From Thauera phenolivorans (GTDB taxonomy: Bacteria > Pseudomonadota > Gammaproteobacteria > Burkholderiales > Rhodocyclaceae): a stretch of DNA of 64,000 nucleotides. The notes beneath the pieces are model-generated. The model had not been told where the DNA came from and searched no databases. It saw nothing but the letters and a program-made list of their open reading frames with translations. Within the stretch, counting starts at the first letter, position 1, and every line of letters starts with the position of its first letter. Where the stretch lies: positions 572,431 through 636,430 of the forward strand of contig NZ_MBFM01000003.1 in NCBI RefSeq assembly GCF_001696715.1. Direction: 5' to 3'. Position numbers and translations under genes: made by a program. This document shows, piece after piece, positions 10,415 to 17,773 of the stretch.

Positions 10415-10434
10415 GGGGTTTGTGGAGCGCTAAC
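10415..10434 (+). repeat. Putative right terminal inverted repeat of the IS66 remnant
   Basis: Read inward, the end is GTTAGCGCTCCACAAACCCC. IS66 elements usually end with a GTAAGCG/GTTAGCG-type repeat, and this lies 16 bp after the transposase stop, the normal place. No matching left end was found, consistent with a 5' deletion. Confidence 0.45.
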
Positions 10435-10457
10435 TGACCGCCCGCAGGTGAGGCCAC

Positions 10458-12056
10458 TTACTCATACCGCCCCGGCGCGATCAGCCCCTGAGGATCGAGC
10501 GCCTCCTTCAGCCGGCGCGAGAGGTCAGCGCTGGCGCGATCGCGCTCGCCCAGTTTCGTCATCTCCTGCACCCCGAGTCGATAGGGATGTGTGCCGAGCG
10601 CCCGCCCCGACTCACTAAGCGTTGCAAGACAGTCCCGCGCGGCGGCGACCTCGGTAGCGTTGTCACTCCTGAAGAGAATGGGCACGGTGCTGTCGAACAG
10701 CCTTGCATTGAGCGAGGTGAGCGTGATGAGGGGCTCGATTCCGTGTCGTTGGCACTGCTCCTCGACCATCTCCACATACTTGCGCACCGTGCCGGGGCGC
10801 ATGGGCACAAGTGGCGCATGCCAGATCAGGCCGCAGCCATCCCGCGCCGGGTCGAGCGGCGTCCCCGGCGGCGGCATGGTTCCCCCGCGCCAATAGCACA
10901 GCGGAAGGGCGGTCTCGTTGGGACGTCCTTCAACGAGTTCGAGCGATTGTGCGATGGTCGCCGCGGTCTTGCCCAGGCGCGCCCCGAGCTTACCCGGCAA
11001 CTTCTGCGCGATGCGCGCAAGCCACCGAGCCTGACCCATTGACAGAAAAACGACCCGGGTGGCGACTCCGGACAAGGCTCGTCGAATCTCGTGCTGGGCC
11101 GCGCGAACCACCCGCGCTGTGCCGTAGAGCGTGCCGAAACCGGTCCATGGCATGACCTGATAGGCCCGCCCCATCGCCTCCAACGCCGCGGGCGTGATCA
11201 GCCCGTCCGGGCCCAGCTGGTCGACCGGGTAAGGCGCCGCCATGGCCAGCACGCGCCTCCGGTTCATCAGATTGATGCCCCCCACAACCCCAGGCAGTGA
11301 CGCGAGGATATCGCGGACACGTTCGACAGCGTCCTCGAGCAGACTGTCGTCGCGCACACTGAAGAACAAGGCCTTGATGCATTGCGGGCGGCGTGCCAGC
11401 GCAATCGATACACGGGTGACGACGCCGAATCCGCTCTGCGTGAAAAGTCCATCGCAATAGGGGCCGAGCCCCCACTTGAACAACCTGCCGAGACCCTCTC
11501 CGGCCACCTCGCTCAGCATGCCCCGATACACGGATCCATCCGCGAGCACGGACTCGACGTTCGTCACCGCGGCAAAGTGATCCCCCTCGGGCGTGATGCC
11601 GTAACCGCGTTCAAGCGCATTGCCCACTAAACTGCACGTAGGCCCGGCGCCGGTTACTGGCACCAGGAAAGGGTGCTGTCCGCGATCGAGAAAGTCAGCC
11701 AGCATCTGCTGCGTGACGCCGGGCTCGAGCGTGACAATACCCAACTCTGCATCGAAGTCGACGATGCGATTAAGCCCAGCCAGATCGAGAACCATACAGT
11801 CGTCACGTACCGGGAGCGAAGTGCCATAGCCCCAGTTATGTCCCGTGCTGATGGGATGTACCGGTACGCCAAACCGCGAGGCAATGCGCATTACGTCCGG
11901 TACCAATTCAGCCCGCTCGAGCTTCAGCGCGCCAAGGAAGCGACGTCGCACCTCAGTGGTGTCAACCCCATACGCAGCAGCAGCGGCCACGCCATCGAGC
12001 ACCTCAAGCCCTGCCCCCAATTCACTCCAAGCCCGCGTTGCCGCCGCAATGTCCAT
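10458..12056 (-). CDS. FAD-linked oxidase of the vanillyl-alcohol oxidase / p-cresol methylhydroxylase flavoprotein type
   Basis: A 532-residue flavoenzyme with a PCMH-type FAD-binding domain at about residues 45-220 and a cap domain after it. Family text is clear: HPISTGHNWGYGTSLPV, the block LVGNALERGYGITPEGDHF, and FKWGLGPYCDGLFTQSGFG. Known members oxidise para-substituted phenols such as 4-cresol, vanillyl alcohol or eugenol; the substrate here is unknown. The ATG at 12054-12056 has GGAG seven bases upstream, unlike the further ATG at 12104. No c-type cytochrome subunit gene is adjacent, so it may be an oxidase or use another acceptor. It lies in the accessory segment downstream of the PEP-CTERM gene terminator. 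Confidence 0.82.
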   Translation of the reverse strand: MDIAAATRAWSELGAGLEVLDGVAAAAAYGVDTTEVRRRFLGALKLERAELVPDVMRIASRFGVPVHPISTGHNWGYGTSLPVRDDCMVLDLAGLNRIVDFDAELGIVTLEPGVTQQMLADFLDRGQHPFLVPVTGAGPTCSLVGNALERGYGITPEGDHFAAVTNVESVLADGSVYRGMLSEVAGEGLGRLFKWGLGPYCDGLFTQSGFGVVTRVSIALARRPQCIKALFFSVRDDSLLEDAVERVRDILASLPGVVGGINLMNRRRVLAMAAPYPVDQLGPDGLITPAALEAMGRAYQVMPWTGFGTLYGTARVVRAAQHEIRRALSGVATRVVFLSMGQARWLARIAQKLPGKLGARLGKTAATIAQSLELVEGRPNETALPLCYWRGGTMPPPGTPLDPARDGCGLIWHAPLVPMRPGTVRKYVEMVEEQCQRHGIEPLITLTSLNARLFDSTVPILFRSDNATEVAAARDCLATLSESGRALGTHPYRLGVQEMTKLGERDRASADLSRRLKEALDPQGLIAPGRYE

Positions 12057-12154
12057 CCTTCTGCTCCAGCCCTCAAAGAAGTGGTCGCATTCTCCTGCAG
12101 CCATCGAAGGAGCGCCACATGGATGCGAAGCGAAGCGCTGTCGAAGCAGAACGC

Positions 12155-12187
12155 AAAAAGGGTGGGCCAGTTGCCTGGCCCACCCTT
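12155..12187 (-). terminator. Rho-independent terminator of the PEP-CTERM gene
   Basis: A perfect 13-bp stem (12158-12170 with 12175-12187) and 4-base loop, followed on the minus strand by five T residues (12159-12155). It lies 48 bp beyond the PEP-CTERM stop. It separates that gene from the flavin oxidase gene downstream. Confidence 0.92.
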
Positions 12188-12235
12188 CACACCTTCACAA
12201 CAACCAGGCTGCCAGCCGCAATGCGGCCTGCAGGC

Positions 12236-13057
12236 TCAGGCCCGACGACGGCGAGCGCTGAACGCACCGGCAGCAAGGCCAATGCCGAGCAGCGCAAGAA
12301 TGCCAGGCTCCGGAACTTGTTGGCTGAATTGCTCGGTCGAAATCGTGAAGCCGAATGCCAGAGCCGTACTTTGACCCTCCGGCGTACTGAATCCGATGCA
12401 ACCATTTGCCGCCCCGGCGGCGGCACACGCTGCGTTCGAGAGCGTGCTCAGCACCCCTCCCGACGTCGGGAAGATGTTGATGAAATAGTCGTTGCCGTTG
12501 TACGAAAGCAACTGATTGAGGAAGCCGGTCGCCTGAACGAAGATGTCGTTGCAGGGCGTGGGGCTGGTGCCAATGACGCAGGTGCCACCCACGTTCGGAG
12601 TTTCAGTAAACAGGATGTCGTACACCAGGGGAGGCAATACCCCCGGGCCACCGATCACAGCCTCTGCGGGGTTGGCCGCGGTGAGGTTGAGCGTTGCACG
12701 CAGCACCGCACTGTCCAGGCTCGGGGCAAAGATCGGGTTGTTGTTGTGGGTCAGCGTAACCCCAGGCGCAGTGCTACCAGGCTGCGGGCTGTCGCCAGTG
12801 ATCTGCGTGCTGACAGCACCCGCCGCCGGATCGGTGATCACCAGCGAGGACGGGTCACCACCAAAGGCAGGGGTTCCCCAGGAAAGGGTCTTTTGATCGC
12901 CTGACAGGGTGATACCCGCATTGGGTGCGAAGTCTTGCCAGACGCCAGTCAGGGTGTAGGTCCAATCGGTAACCACCGGGGCCGCCTGGACGGTCGCGGC
13001 GCTTGCCAAGCCTACCAGCAGGACGGAAAGCTTCTTCAGAGCTGGACGTGATTTCAT
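12236..13057 (-). CDS. PEP-CTERM sorting domain protein (exported, exosortase substrate)
   Basis: A 273-residue secreted protein. A signal peptide occupies about residues 1-26 (KKLSVLLVGLASAATVQAA). The C-terminus has the full tripartite sorting signal: VPEPG, a hydrophobic helix and a final ARRRRA cluster, so it should be processed by an exosortase (EpsH/XrtA type). The central region is low in charge and rich in T, S, P, N and G, with two cysteine pairs, and has no recognised enzymatic domain. The ATG at 13055-13057 has GAGGAG upstream. Known PEP-CTERM proteins are tied to exopolysaccharide and surface matrix. No exosortase is in the window. Confidence 0.9.
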   Translation of the reverse strand: MKSRPALKKLSVLLVGLASAATVQAAPVVTDWTYTLTGVWQDFAPNAGITLSGDQKTLSWGTPAFGGDPSSLVITDPAAGAVSTQITGDSPQPGSTAPGVTLTHNNNPIFAPSLDSAVLRATLNLTAANPAEAVIGGPGVLPPLVYDILFTETPNVGGTCVIGTSPTPCNDIFVQATGFLNQLLSYNGNDYFINIFPTSGGVLSTLSNAACAAAGAANGCIGFSTPEGQSTALAFGFTISTEQFSQQVPEPGILALLGIGLAAGAFSARRRRA

Positions 13058-13133
13058 GGTGACTCTCCTCGTGGATGGCGAGACGTGAGTTTTTCGTCTC
13101 AGGTGATAAGTTCTTGCCGGCATTAACCACTAA

Positions 13134-13148
13134 GCAAGAGTCAGGCCA
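13134..13148 (-). promoter_or_regulatory. Putative sigma-54 (-24/-12) promoter of the PEP-CTERM gene
   Basis: TGGCCTGACTCTTGC on the minus strand keeps the GG and GC dinucleotides exactly 10 bases apart, as sigma-54 promoters require. The full consensus is TGGCACG-N4-TTGC; two bases differ. It lies 77 bp before the start codon, and an AT-rich stretch (13149-13200) is upstream. PEP-CTERM genes are often under the sigma-54 PrsK/PrsR system, which fits. A 6-bp hairpin (13080-13100) lies in the leader. Confidence 0.5.
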
Positions 13149-13247
13149 GAAAACAATGAACATAAAAGTGCTTATACAACAGTTGCTTAATAGAAAGAAC
13201 GGATCAACCCGCTTGCATGCCTCGCTGACTTGTAAAAAAATCCGACA

Positions 13248-14024
13248 TCAGTCCGCCTCCTGGGGGCCTTGCAGGAAGGCAGGCTCGTTGTGGCTGAGCT
13301 CCATCTGGGCATGGATCTCACGCCACAGCGGCTTCATGATCAGGCGCATGCTGCCAATGGTCTCCTGCACGTCGAGCATCGAGGGCACACGCGTGCCGCG
13401 ATGCGACACGGGGCCCCCGATCTGGCGAATGTCGACCCCCAGGCGGGCAAAGTGGGTCGCCAACCTGGGCTCGGTCAACATGAAGAGCACATCGATTCCA
13501 TTGCGCGCCGCCAGCGCGATCGCCCCCATGTAGAGGCCGATCGGGATGTAGGGGAATCGGGGCTGGTCGCCGACACCGAAATCCTCGTCCTGGATCGACG
13601 TGCTGACGCGCTCCTCGCCTTTTCTGCGGCGGAATGCGCGCCGGACGGCCAGACGTGACACCTCGGCGATTCGCTCACGCGGCAGCTTGGCCGGATCGAC
13701 GATCGAACGATCGATCGTCGCGGCACAGGTGTTCTCGAAGGGCAAGGGAGTGAGAGGCGAGTCGGGATCGGTCAATACGAGCCGGGCGCACCCAACCGGA
13801 TGAGCGGGCGTACCGACCTTTCGTAGCAGACAGTGCAGGCTGCGGGCATCGTACTCGTCCGTTTCGCGCCGGTCGGGACGCGCGGGCTCGAACTGCAGAT
13901 CCTCGCAGTAGACCTCGTGGCGGATGTGATAGACCGCATTGCGCAGATCATCATCGAGCGCAGCGCCAATCCGAAAGTACTTCCTGAACCCAAGGCCGAG
14001 GTTGAAGTTGTCGAGGAATGACAT
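13248..14024 (-). CDS. PEP-CTERM/exosortase system-associated acyltransferase
   Basis: A 258-residue GNAT-like, acyl-homoserine-lactone-synthase-like protein of the family that co-occurs with PEP-CTERM/exosortase systems. Supporting text includes YHIRHEVYCEDLQFEP near residue 32, a TDEYDARSLHCLL block, then AEVSRLAVRRAFRRRKGEE around residue 120. Length is typical. Its biochemical substrate is not known. It lies 190 bp upstream of the PEP-CTERM gene on the same strand, but the sigma-54-like promoter between them suggests separate control. It ends with ordinary codon use and no frame damage. Confidence 0.85.
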   Translation of the reverse strand: MSFLDNFNLGLGFRKYFRIGAALDDDLRNAVYHIRHEVYCEDLQFEPARPDRRETDEYDARSLHCLLRKVGTPAHPVGCARLVLTDPDSPLTPLPFENTCAATIDRSIVDPAKLPRERIAEVSRLAVRRAFRRRKGEERVSTSIQDEDFGVGDQPRFPYIPIGLYMGAIALAARNGIDVLFMLTEPRLATHFARLGVDIRQIGGPVSHRGTRVPSMLDVQETIGSMRLIMKPLWREIHAQMELSHNEPAFLQGPQEAD

Positions 14025-14044
14025 GGTTGGCGCTTCCGAGAAAG

Positions 14045-14531
14045 TTAAATCGACTGGCGCAGGGCATCGACCACCGGCGTGCGAGACACCCGCCGTGCCG
14101 GCAGCAAGGCGGCCGGCACGGTTGCAGCGAAGCCGACGATCCAGGCCAGCACGACCGTCAGCAGAACCGGCCGGATGTGTGCGGTGTACCCTTGATTCGA
14201 GTTGGGGGGCATCGGGATTCTAACCGCCGGGCTTGCGCCAGCGAGCGTAAGCCCGAGGATAACGCCAAGCCCGGCGCCGATCATGCCGAGCAGCATGTTC
14301 TCGACCACGACCAGGCGGCACACGTGGGCGCGCGTGTTGCCCAGCGCCTGCAAGGTGCCGAATTCGCCGTAGCGTTCGAACACGCCCATATTGACTGCAT
14401 TTGCGACTGACAGCAGGACCATCAACAGGATGATGAGCTGCAACACGCCAAACTGGCGGTCGTAGAGTTCCACCGCCTTGTCGTAGAAATCCGACAGCTC
14501 GCGCCAGCCTCGGGCCTCGAGATCCGGGGGC
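14045..14531 (-). pseudogene. MacB/FtsX-type ABC transporter permease, C-terminal fragment
   Basis: About 160 codons remain of a normally ~400-residue permease. Visible are VELYDRQFGVLQLIILLMVLL (helix), GEFGTLQALGNTRAHV, two further helices and the closing PARRVSRTPVVDALRQSI. All are typical of the C-terminal FtsX domain. The 5' part ends at 14531, where an insertion-sequence end (CAGGGCTATCG, from 14532) begins; an in-frame TAG lies just inside it. It ends 20 bp before the acyltransferase start on the same strand, so the intact gene was probably in its operon. Confidence 0.8.
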
Positions 14532-14940
14532 CAGGGCTATCGCACTCGAAAGTCATAACGGATGAATCCCGAGCATTTTCATGCGGATATCGTCATTCCA
14601 GGCCGCCCGCTTGCGCTTGAGCCGCAGGCTGGTCTTGGCGGTGTCGGTTTTGTCCGCACCAATCAGGTTCATTACGATCCTCTTGAGCTGCGAGAGGTTC
14701 TGCGGTGCGTTGTCCTTGCGGATCATCCAGGGTCCTCGCCGAAGCAAACATCGAGCATCCAGTGAACGCGATTCTCGATGGCCCAATGCGCACGCACGCT
14801 CTGGGCCAACTCCTCGGCGGTGAGTTTGCGCGAGCTGATGTAGTAGCGCTCCTCGAGCTCAGCCACCTTGTCGCCGACCAACCGTTGCGAGAAGACGCAG
14901 CCGACCGTCTTGCAGCCGGGCCACAGTGGCCCGTGTGTGC
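14532..14940 (-). mobile_element. ISAs1-family insertion sequence remnant with frameshifted transposase tail
   Basis: The minus strand encodes the last ~128 codons of an ISAs1 (H-repeat type) transposase. The first frame gives PLWPGCKTVGCVF, ELEERYYISSRKLTAEEL and AHWAIENRVHWMLDVCFGEDP. After a one-base deletion near 14733 the next frame gives WMIRKDNAPQNLSQLKRIVMNL, ending with the stop at 14553-14555. The CAGGG... end at 14532 fits an ISAs1 terminal repeat. The N-terminal two-thirds and the other end are missing, so the element is dead. It cuts the FtsX permease gene. Confidence 0.85.
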
Positions 14941-15016
14941 ATCGCTCATCACGTGCTCGCCGTCATCGGCACGGCGTGGGCGGCGCCGACGTTTTGGCTC
15001 CGCCGTTCGGCGCGGT

Positions 15017-15394
15017 TCAGCGAGGCTGCCAGGCGAAGGACGATGAGGCGAAGCGCTCGGCGAGGTAATCGATCATCACCCGCACCTTGGCCGGCGGTCG
15101 GCGGTCGGCGGTCGGCGGTCGGCGGTCCGGCGGGTAGACGGCAAAAATGCCGCCCAGCGCATAAGTGGGCTGATCCAGTTCGAGCACCACGAGCTCGCCG
15201 CGCTTGACGGCGTCGGAGACGATGAAGTCAGGTTGGGTGATCACCCCCTGACCGCCCACGGCCGCAGCCAGCAGGGCGTCGCCATTGTTGGCCGCGAGAT
15301 CGCCATGCACCGCGACGCGCACGTTGCCATCCTGGCCGAAGGCCCAGACCTTGCCGCCGGCCCAGGACGACAGGGTGTAGCCCAGACCGCCCAC
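15017..15394 (-). pseudogene. LysR-family regulator, C-terminal fragment with an expanded repeat
   Basis: About 125 codons of the substrate-binding domain remain: YTLSSWAGGKVWAFG, then AVGGQGVITQPDFIVSDAV, and the C-terminal VRVMIDYLAERF. The DNA-binding half is missing; the frame fuses at about 15395 to unrelated sequence next to the dioxygenase start. Near the 3' end a 7-bp tandem repeat inserts Arg-Arg-Pro-Pro-Thr-Ala-Asp units into the usual VYPP...AKVR joint. A divergent LysR-dioxygenase pair was probably the original arrangement. Confidence 0.75.
15092..15126. repeat. Tandem 7-bp repeat (CGGCGGT x5)
   Basis: Five perfect head-to-tail copies of CGGCGGT, flanked by partial copies. It lies inside the LysR fragment. 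Three units (21 bp) keep the frame, so the array adds amino-acid repeats rather than only shifting frame. Such arrays expand and contract by slipped-strand mispairing. Confidence 0.95.
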
Positions 15395-15406
15395 AGCAAC
15401 ACCCGC

Positions 15407-16132
15407 ATGCCCACCCTGTTCATCCCGCACGGCGCCGGCCCCTGCTTCTTCATGGACTGGAACCCGCCCGACGCGTGGAACACGATGGCGGATTTCCTGA
15501 AGAACGTGGCGAACACCTTGCCCGCGCGCCCTTCGGCCATCGTGGTGGTGTCGGCGCACTGGCTGCAGCCGGCCTTCAGCGTCACCAGCGGCGCGCAGCC
15601 CGAGCTGTTCTACGACTACTACGGCTTTCCGCCGCATACCTACGAGCTGCGCTATCCGGCCGCCGGTGCGCCGCAACTGGCGGCGCGCATCGCCGGGATG
15701 CTGGGCCAGGCGCAACTGCCAGCCCAGCAGGACGCCGCGCGCGGCTTCGATCACGGCATGTTCATTCCGGCGAAGCTGATGTCCCCGACGCCGACATCCC
15801 GGTGGTGCAGCTCTCGCTGCGCCAAGACCTGGACCCGCAGGCGCACCTCGATGCCGGCCGCGCGCTCGCCGCGCTTCGCGACGAAGGCGTGCTGATCGTC
15901 GGCAGCGGCATGAGCTTTCACAACATGCGCGGCTATGGCGACCCGCGCTTCGGGCCGATCTCGGACGAGTTCGACCGCTGGCTGGTGCGCACGGTCGAGT
16001 CCGCCGCGCCGCAGCGCGAGCCCGCCCTGGCCGCCTGGGAACAGGCGCCGTCGGCGCGGCTGTGCCATCCGCCGCGCGCCGAGGAACACCTGCTGCCGCT
16101 GATGGTGGCGGCTGGCGCGGCCGACCCGGACC
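15407..16132 (+). pseudogene. Class III extradiol (DODA/YgiD-type) dioxygenase, frameshifted and 3'-truncated
   Basis: The start MPTLFIPHGAGPCFFMD, AIVVVSAHW and RGFDHGMFIPAKLM follow the LigB/DODA family of non-heme iron ring-opening dioxygenases. After LM (near 15778) one base is missing. The next frame continues PDADIPVVQLSLRQDLDP, VLIVGSGMSFHNMR and PPRAEEHLLPLMVAAGAA. The last ~20 codons are replaced by an SDR gene tail at about 16133. Metal-ligand histidines survive, but no single frame encodes the whole protein. A sequencing error could mimic the frameshift; it could not explain the fused tail. Confidence 0.8.
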
Positions 16133-16360
16133 GAGGGCGCGGTTGCGTTCATCGCCGGCATGGCGCAGGAACGCGGCGTATCCGCCACCGAAATGGAAGC
16201 CCTGTTCCTCGCCGAGAACCGTCCGTCGAGCCTGATCCGGCGCTTGGCCAGCCCCGAGGAGGTCGCCACCCTGTGCGTCTACGCCGCCTCGCCGCAGGCC
16301 AGCGCGACCACCGGCGCGGCCTTGCGGGTCGAGGGCGGCATCGTCGAGAGCATCGCCTGA
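16133..16360 (+). pseudogene. Short-chain dehydrogenase/reductase C-terminal fragment
   Basis: About 75 codons match the end of SDR oxidoreductases: the EMEALFLAENRPSSLIRRLASPEEVA block, then ASATTGAALRVEGG before the stop. The Rossmann fold and catalytic Tyr-Lys are absent. It is in a different frame from the dioxygenase fragment just upstream, so the junction is a deletion scar, not a gene fusion. Confidence 0.75.
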
Positions 16361-16522
16361 CGCACGGGGCGCCAGGGGGCGTCGATCTGTCGCATCGCGT
16401 GCTTGCGCGGACCGCCTTCACTGCTTGGCGCCTGGCGCGCCCTTGTTGGGCGCCAGGTGTGTGAGCGGCGGAGCCTTCATGCACCGTCCATCCTGAGGAG
16501 ACGGCGCGACGACCGACGAGCG

Positions 16523-16639
16523 GGGTTGTATCACTCGTCGCCTGGGCACATCGAAGCGATGGCGTCGGCCGTCGCTGGAGGCCTGAGGGAAGCAGGTGCG
16601 CAGGTCTCGACCAAGCGCGTCCATGAGCGGGCGACGTGA
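16523..16639 (+). pseudogene. WrbA-like NAD(P)H:quinone oxidoreductase N-terminal fragment
   Basis: Some 38 codons resemble the flavodoxin-like start of WrbA: LYHSSPGHIEAMASAVAGGLREAG, where intact proteins have YYSxYGHIExMAxAVAEGAREAG. No upstream start or downstream remainder is present; the frame stops at 16637-16639. Short similarity makes this tentative, but it fits the run of gene scraps here. Confidence 0.55.
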
Positions 16640-16640
16640 A

Positions 16641-16922
16641 TCAATCCAACCCATCAGCCCTTGCATTCGGACCCGTCGTTACGCCCTTCCCATCGGTCTC
16701 GGCCGGGGTCTGCGTTTGCACCGAATCCGCAGCTGCTTCACCCCGTGCCGTTGCGCGCCGGTCTTCGGCGGGCTGCACCGCGCACGGCAAGTCCGAATAG
16801 ATGACACGCCCGTCCACTTCGCAGCGATGCACCGCCTGGACCGCGGCGGCGTCGGAGGCGATGCCGAGCGGGCCGAGTCCGGCAGTCAGGAGAAATGCGA
16901 GGGTGGCGCTGATGCGTTTCAT
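16641..16922 (-). CDS. Small secreted DUF4124-like protein
   Basis: A 93-residue protein with a signal peptide (ISATLAFLLTAGLGPLGIA, about residues 4-22) and then VHRCEVDGRVIYSDLPCAV. That block resembles the DUF4124 pattern (YRCxDxxGxxxYSDxPC) of small exported proteins of unknown role. The tail is low-complexity and probably disordered. The ATG at 16920-16922 is chosen because it begins the signal peptide; an extension to 16952 would add only prolines. No strong Shine-Dalgarno is visible. Confidence 0.55.
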   Translation of the reverse strand: MKRISATLAFLLTAGLGPLGIASDAAAVQAVHRCEVDGRVIYSDLPCAVQPAEDRRATARGEAAADSVQTQTPAETDGKGVTTGPNARADGLD

Positions 16923-17116
16923 CTCAGGGGGTGGGGGGGCTGGTGGCGTCAATGACGGAATGTTAACGACGGTGCCTCGATCGCACCGACGACTTCGTCA
17001 CGAAGGCGGAGGAAATCGTGCGTTTCTGCCTGGTGGCGATGGCATGACGCTGGCTGGGCGGGAGCAAACGCCGATCAATGCGGTCCGAACCCACTGACTT
17101 GTCTGGAGCACCTCAC

Positions 17117-17695
17117 ATGACCGCACTCATCATCGGGCTGCTGCTGTTTCTCAGCACGCATTCGGCGCGCATCTTCGCCGAGGACAACCGGGCGCAGTAC
17201 ATCGCCCATTACGGGATGGCGAAGTGGAAGCTGGCCTATTCCATCGCGTCGGCGATCGGCCTGGCGCTGATCGTTTGGGGGTATGGGCAGACGCGCGCGG
17301 CGCCGGTGCAGCTGTGGTTGCCGCCACCTGGCACCCGTCATCTCGCTGCGCTGCTCCTGCTGCCGGCCTTCGTGCTGGTGGTGGCGGCCTACCTGCCGGG
17401 GACGCGGATCAAGCGCGCGCTCGGGCATCCGATGAGCGCGGGGGTGGCGCTGTGGGCGCTCGCGCACCTGCTCGCCAACGGCACGCTCGCCGACGTGCTG
17501 CTGTTCGGCAGCTTTCTCGCCTGGTCGAGCGCCGCCTTCGTCAGCGCGCGCAGGCGCGATCGGGCGGTCGGGGTGGGGCGTGCCGCCGGCTCGCTGGCGC
17601 GCGACGGGTTGGCGGTCGTCATCGGTGCCGGGCTCTGGGTCCTGTTCGTGCGCAAGCTCCACGCCTGGCTGTTCGGCGTCGCGCCCTTCGGCTGA
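17117..17695 (+). CDS. nnrU: NnrU family membrane protein
   Basis: A 192-residue integral membrane protein with about six helices, of the NnrU family found with denitrification genes. Visible family features are LLLFLSTHSARIFAED at the N-terminus, then GHPMSAGVALWALAHLLANG and a C-terminal FVRKLHAWLFGVAPFG. NnrU is needed for normal nitrite/NO metabolism in some denitrifiers, but its biochemical role is not settled. GGAG lies 8 bases before the ATG. It is 78 bp upstream of nirJ, with a separate FNR-like promoter between. Confidence 0.88.
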   Translation: MTALIIGLLLFLSTHSARIFAEDNRAQYIAHYGMAKWKLAYSIASAIGLALIVWGYGQTRAAPVQLWLPPPGTRHLAALLLLPAFVLVVAAYLPGTRIKRALGHPMSAGVALWALAHLLANGTLADVLLFGSFLAWSSAAFVSARRRDRAVGVGRAAGSLARDGLAVVIGAGLWVLFVRKLHAWLFGVAPFG

Positions 17696-17710
17696 GCGGC
17701 CGGCCCCCCC

Positions 17711-17752
17711 TTGACCGTCATCATTTTCTCCCCCGCCCGCTTCGGCTGTAAT
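17711..17752 (+). promoter_or_regulatory. Probable FNR/DNR-dependent promoter of nirJ
   Basis: TTGACCGTCATCAT (17711-17724) differs from TTGAT-N4-ATCAA at two positions. A TGTAAT -10 hexamer lies at 17747-17752. The box centre (17717.5) is 41.5 bp upstream of the start expected from that -10 (about 17759), the exact class II geometry. A strong AGGAGG precedes the nirJ ATG at 17774. Confidence 0.6.
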
Positions 17753-17773
17753 CGGCCCAACCAGGAGGCGCCC

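Noticed and set aside
13080-13100. Terminator upstream of the PEP-CTERM gene
   Set aside because: The 6-bp hairpin with a 9-base loop has no following T tract on the minus strand and lies in the gene's own leader.
17040-17080. Possible FNR half-site (GATCAAT) before nnrU
   Set aside because: Only one half is present; the other half does not match at any allowed spacing.
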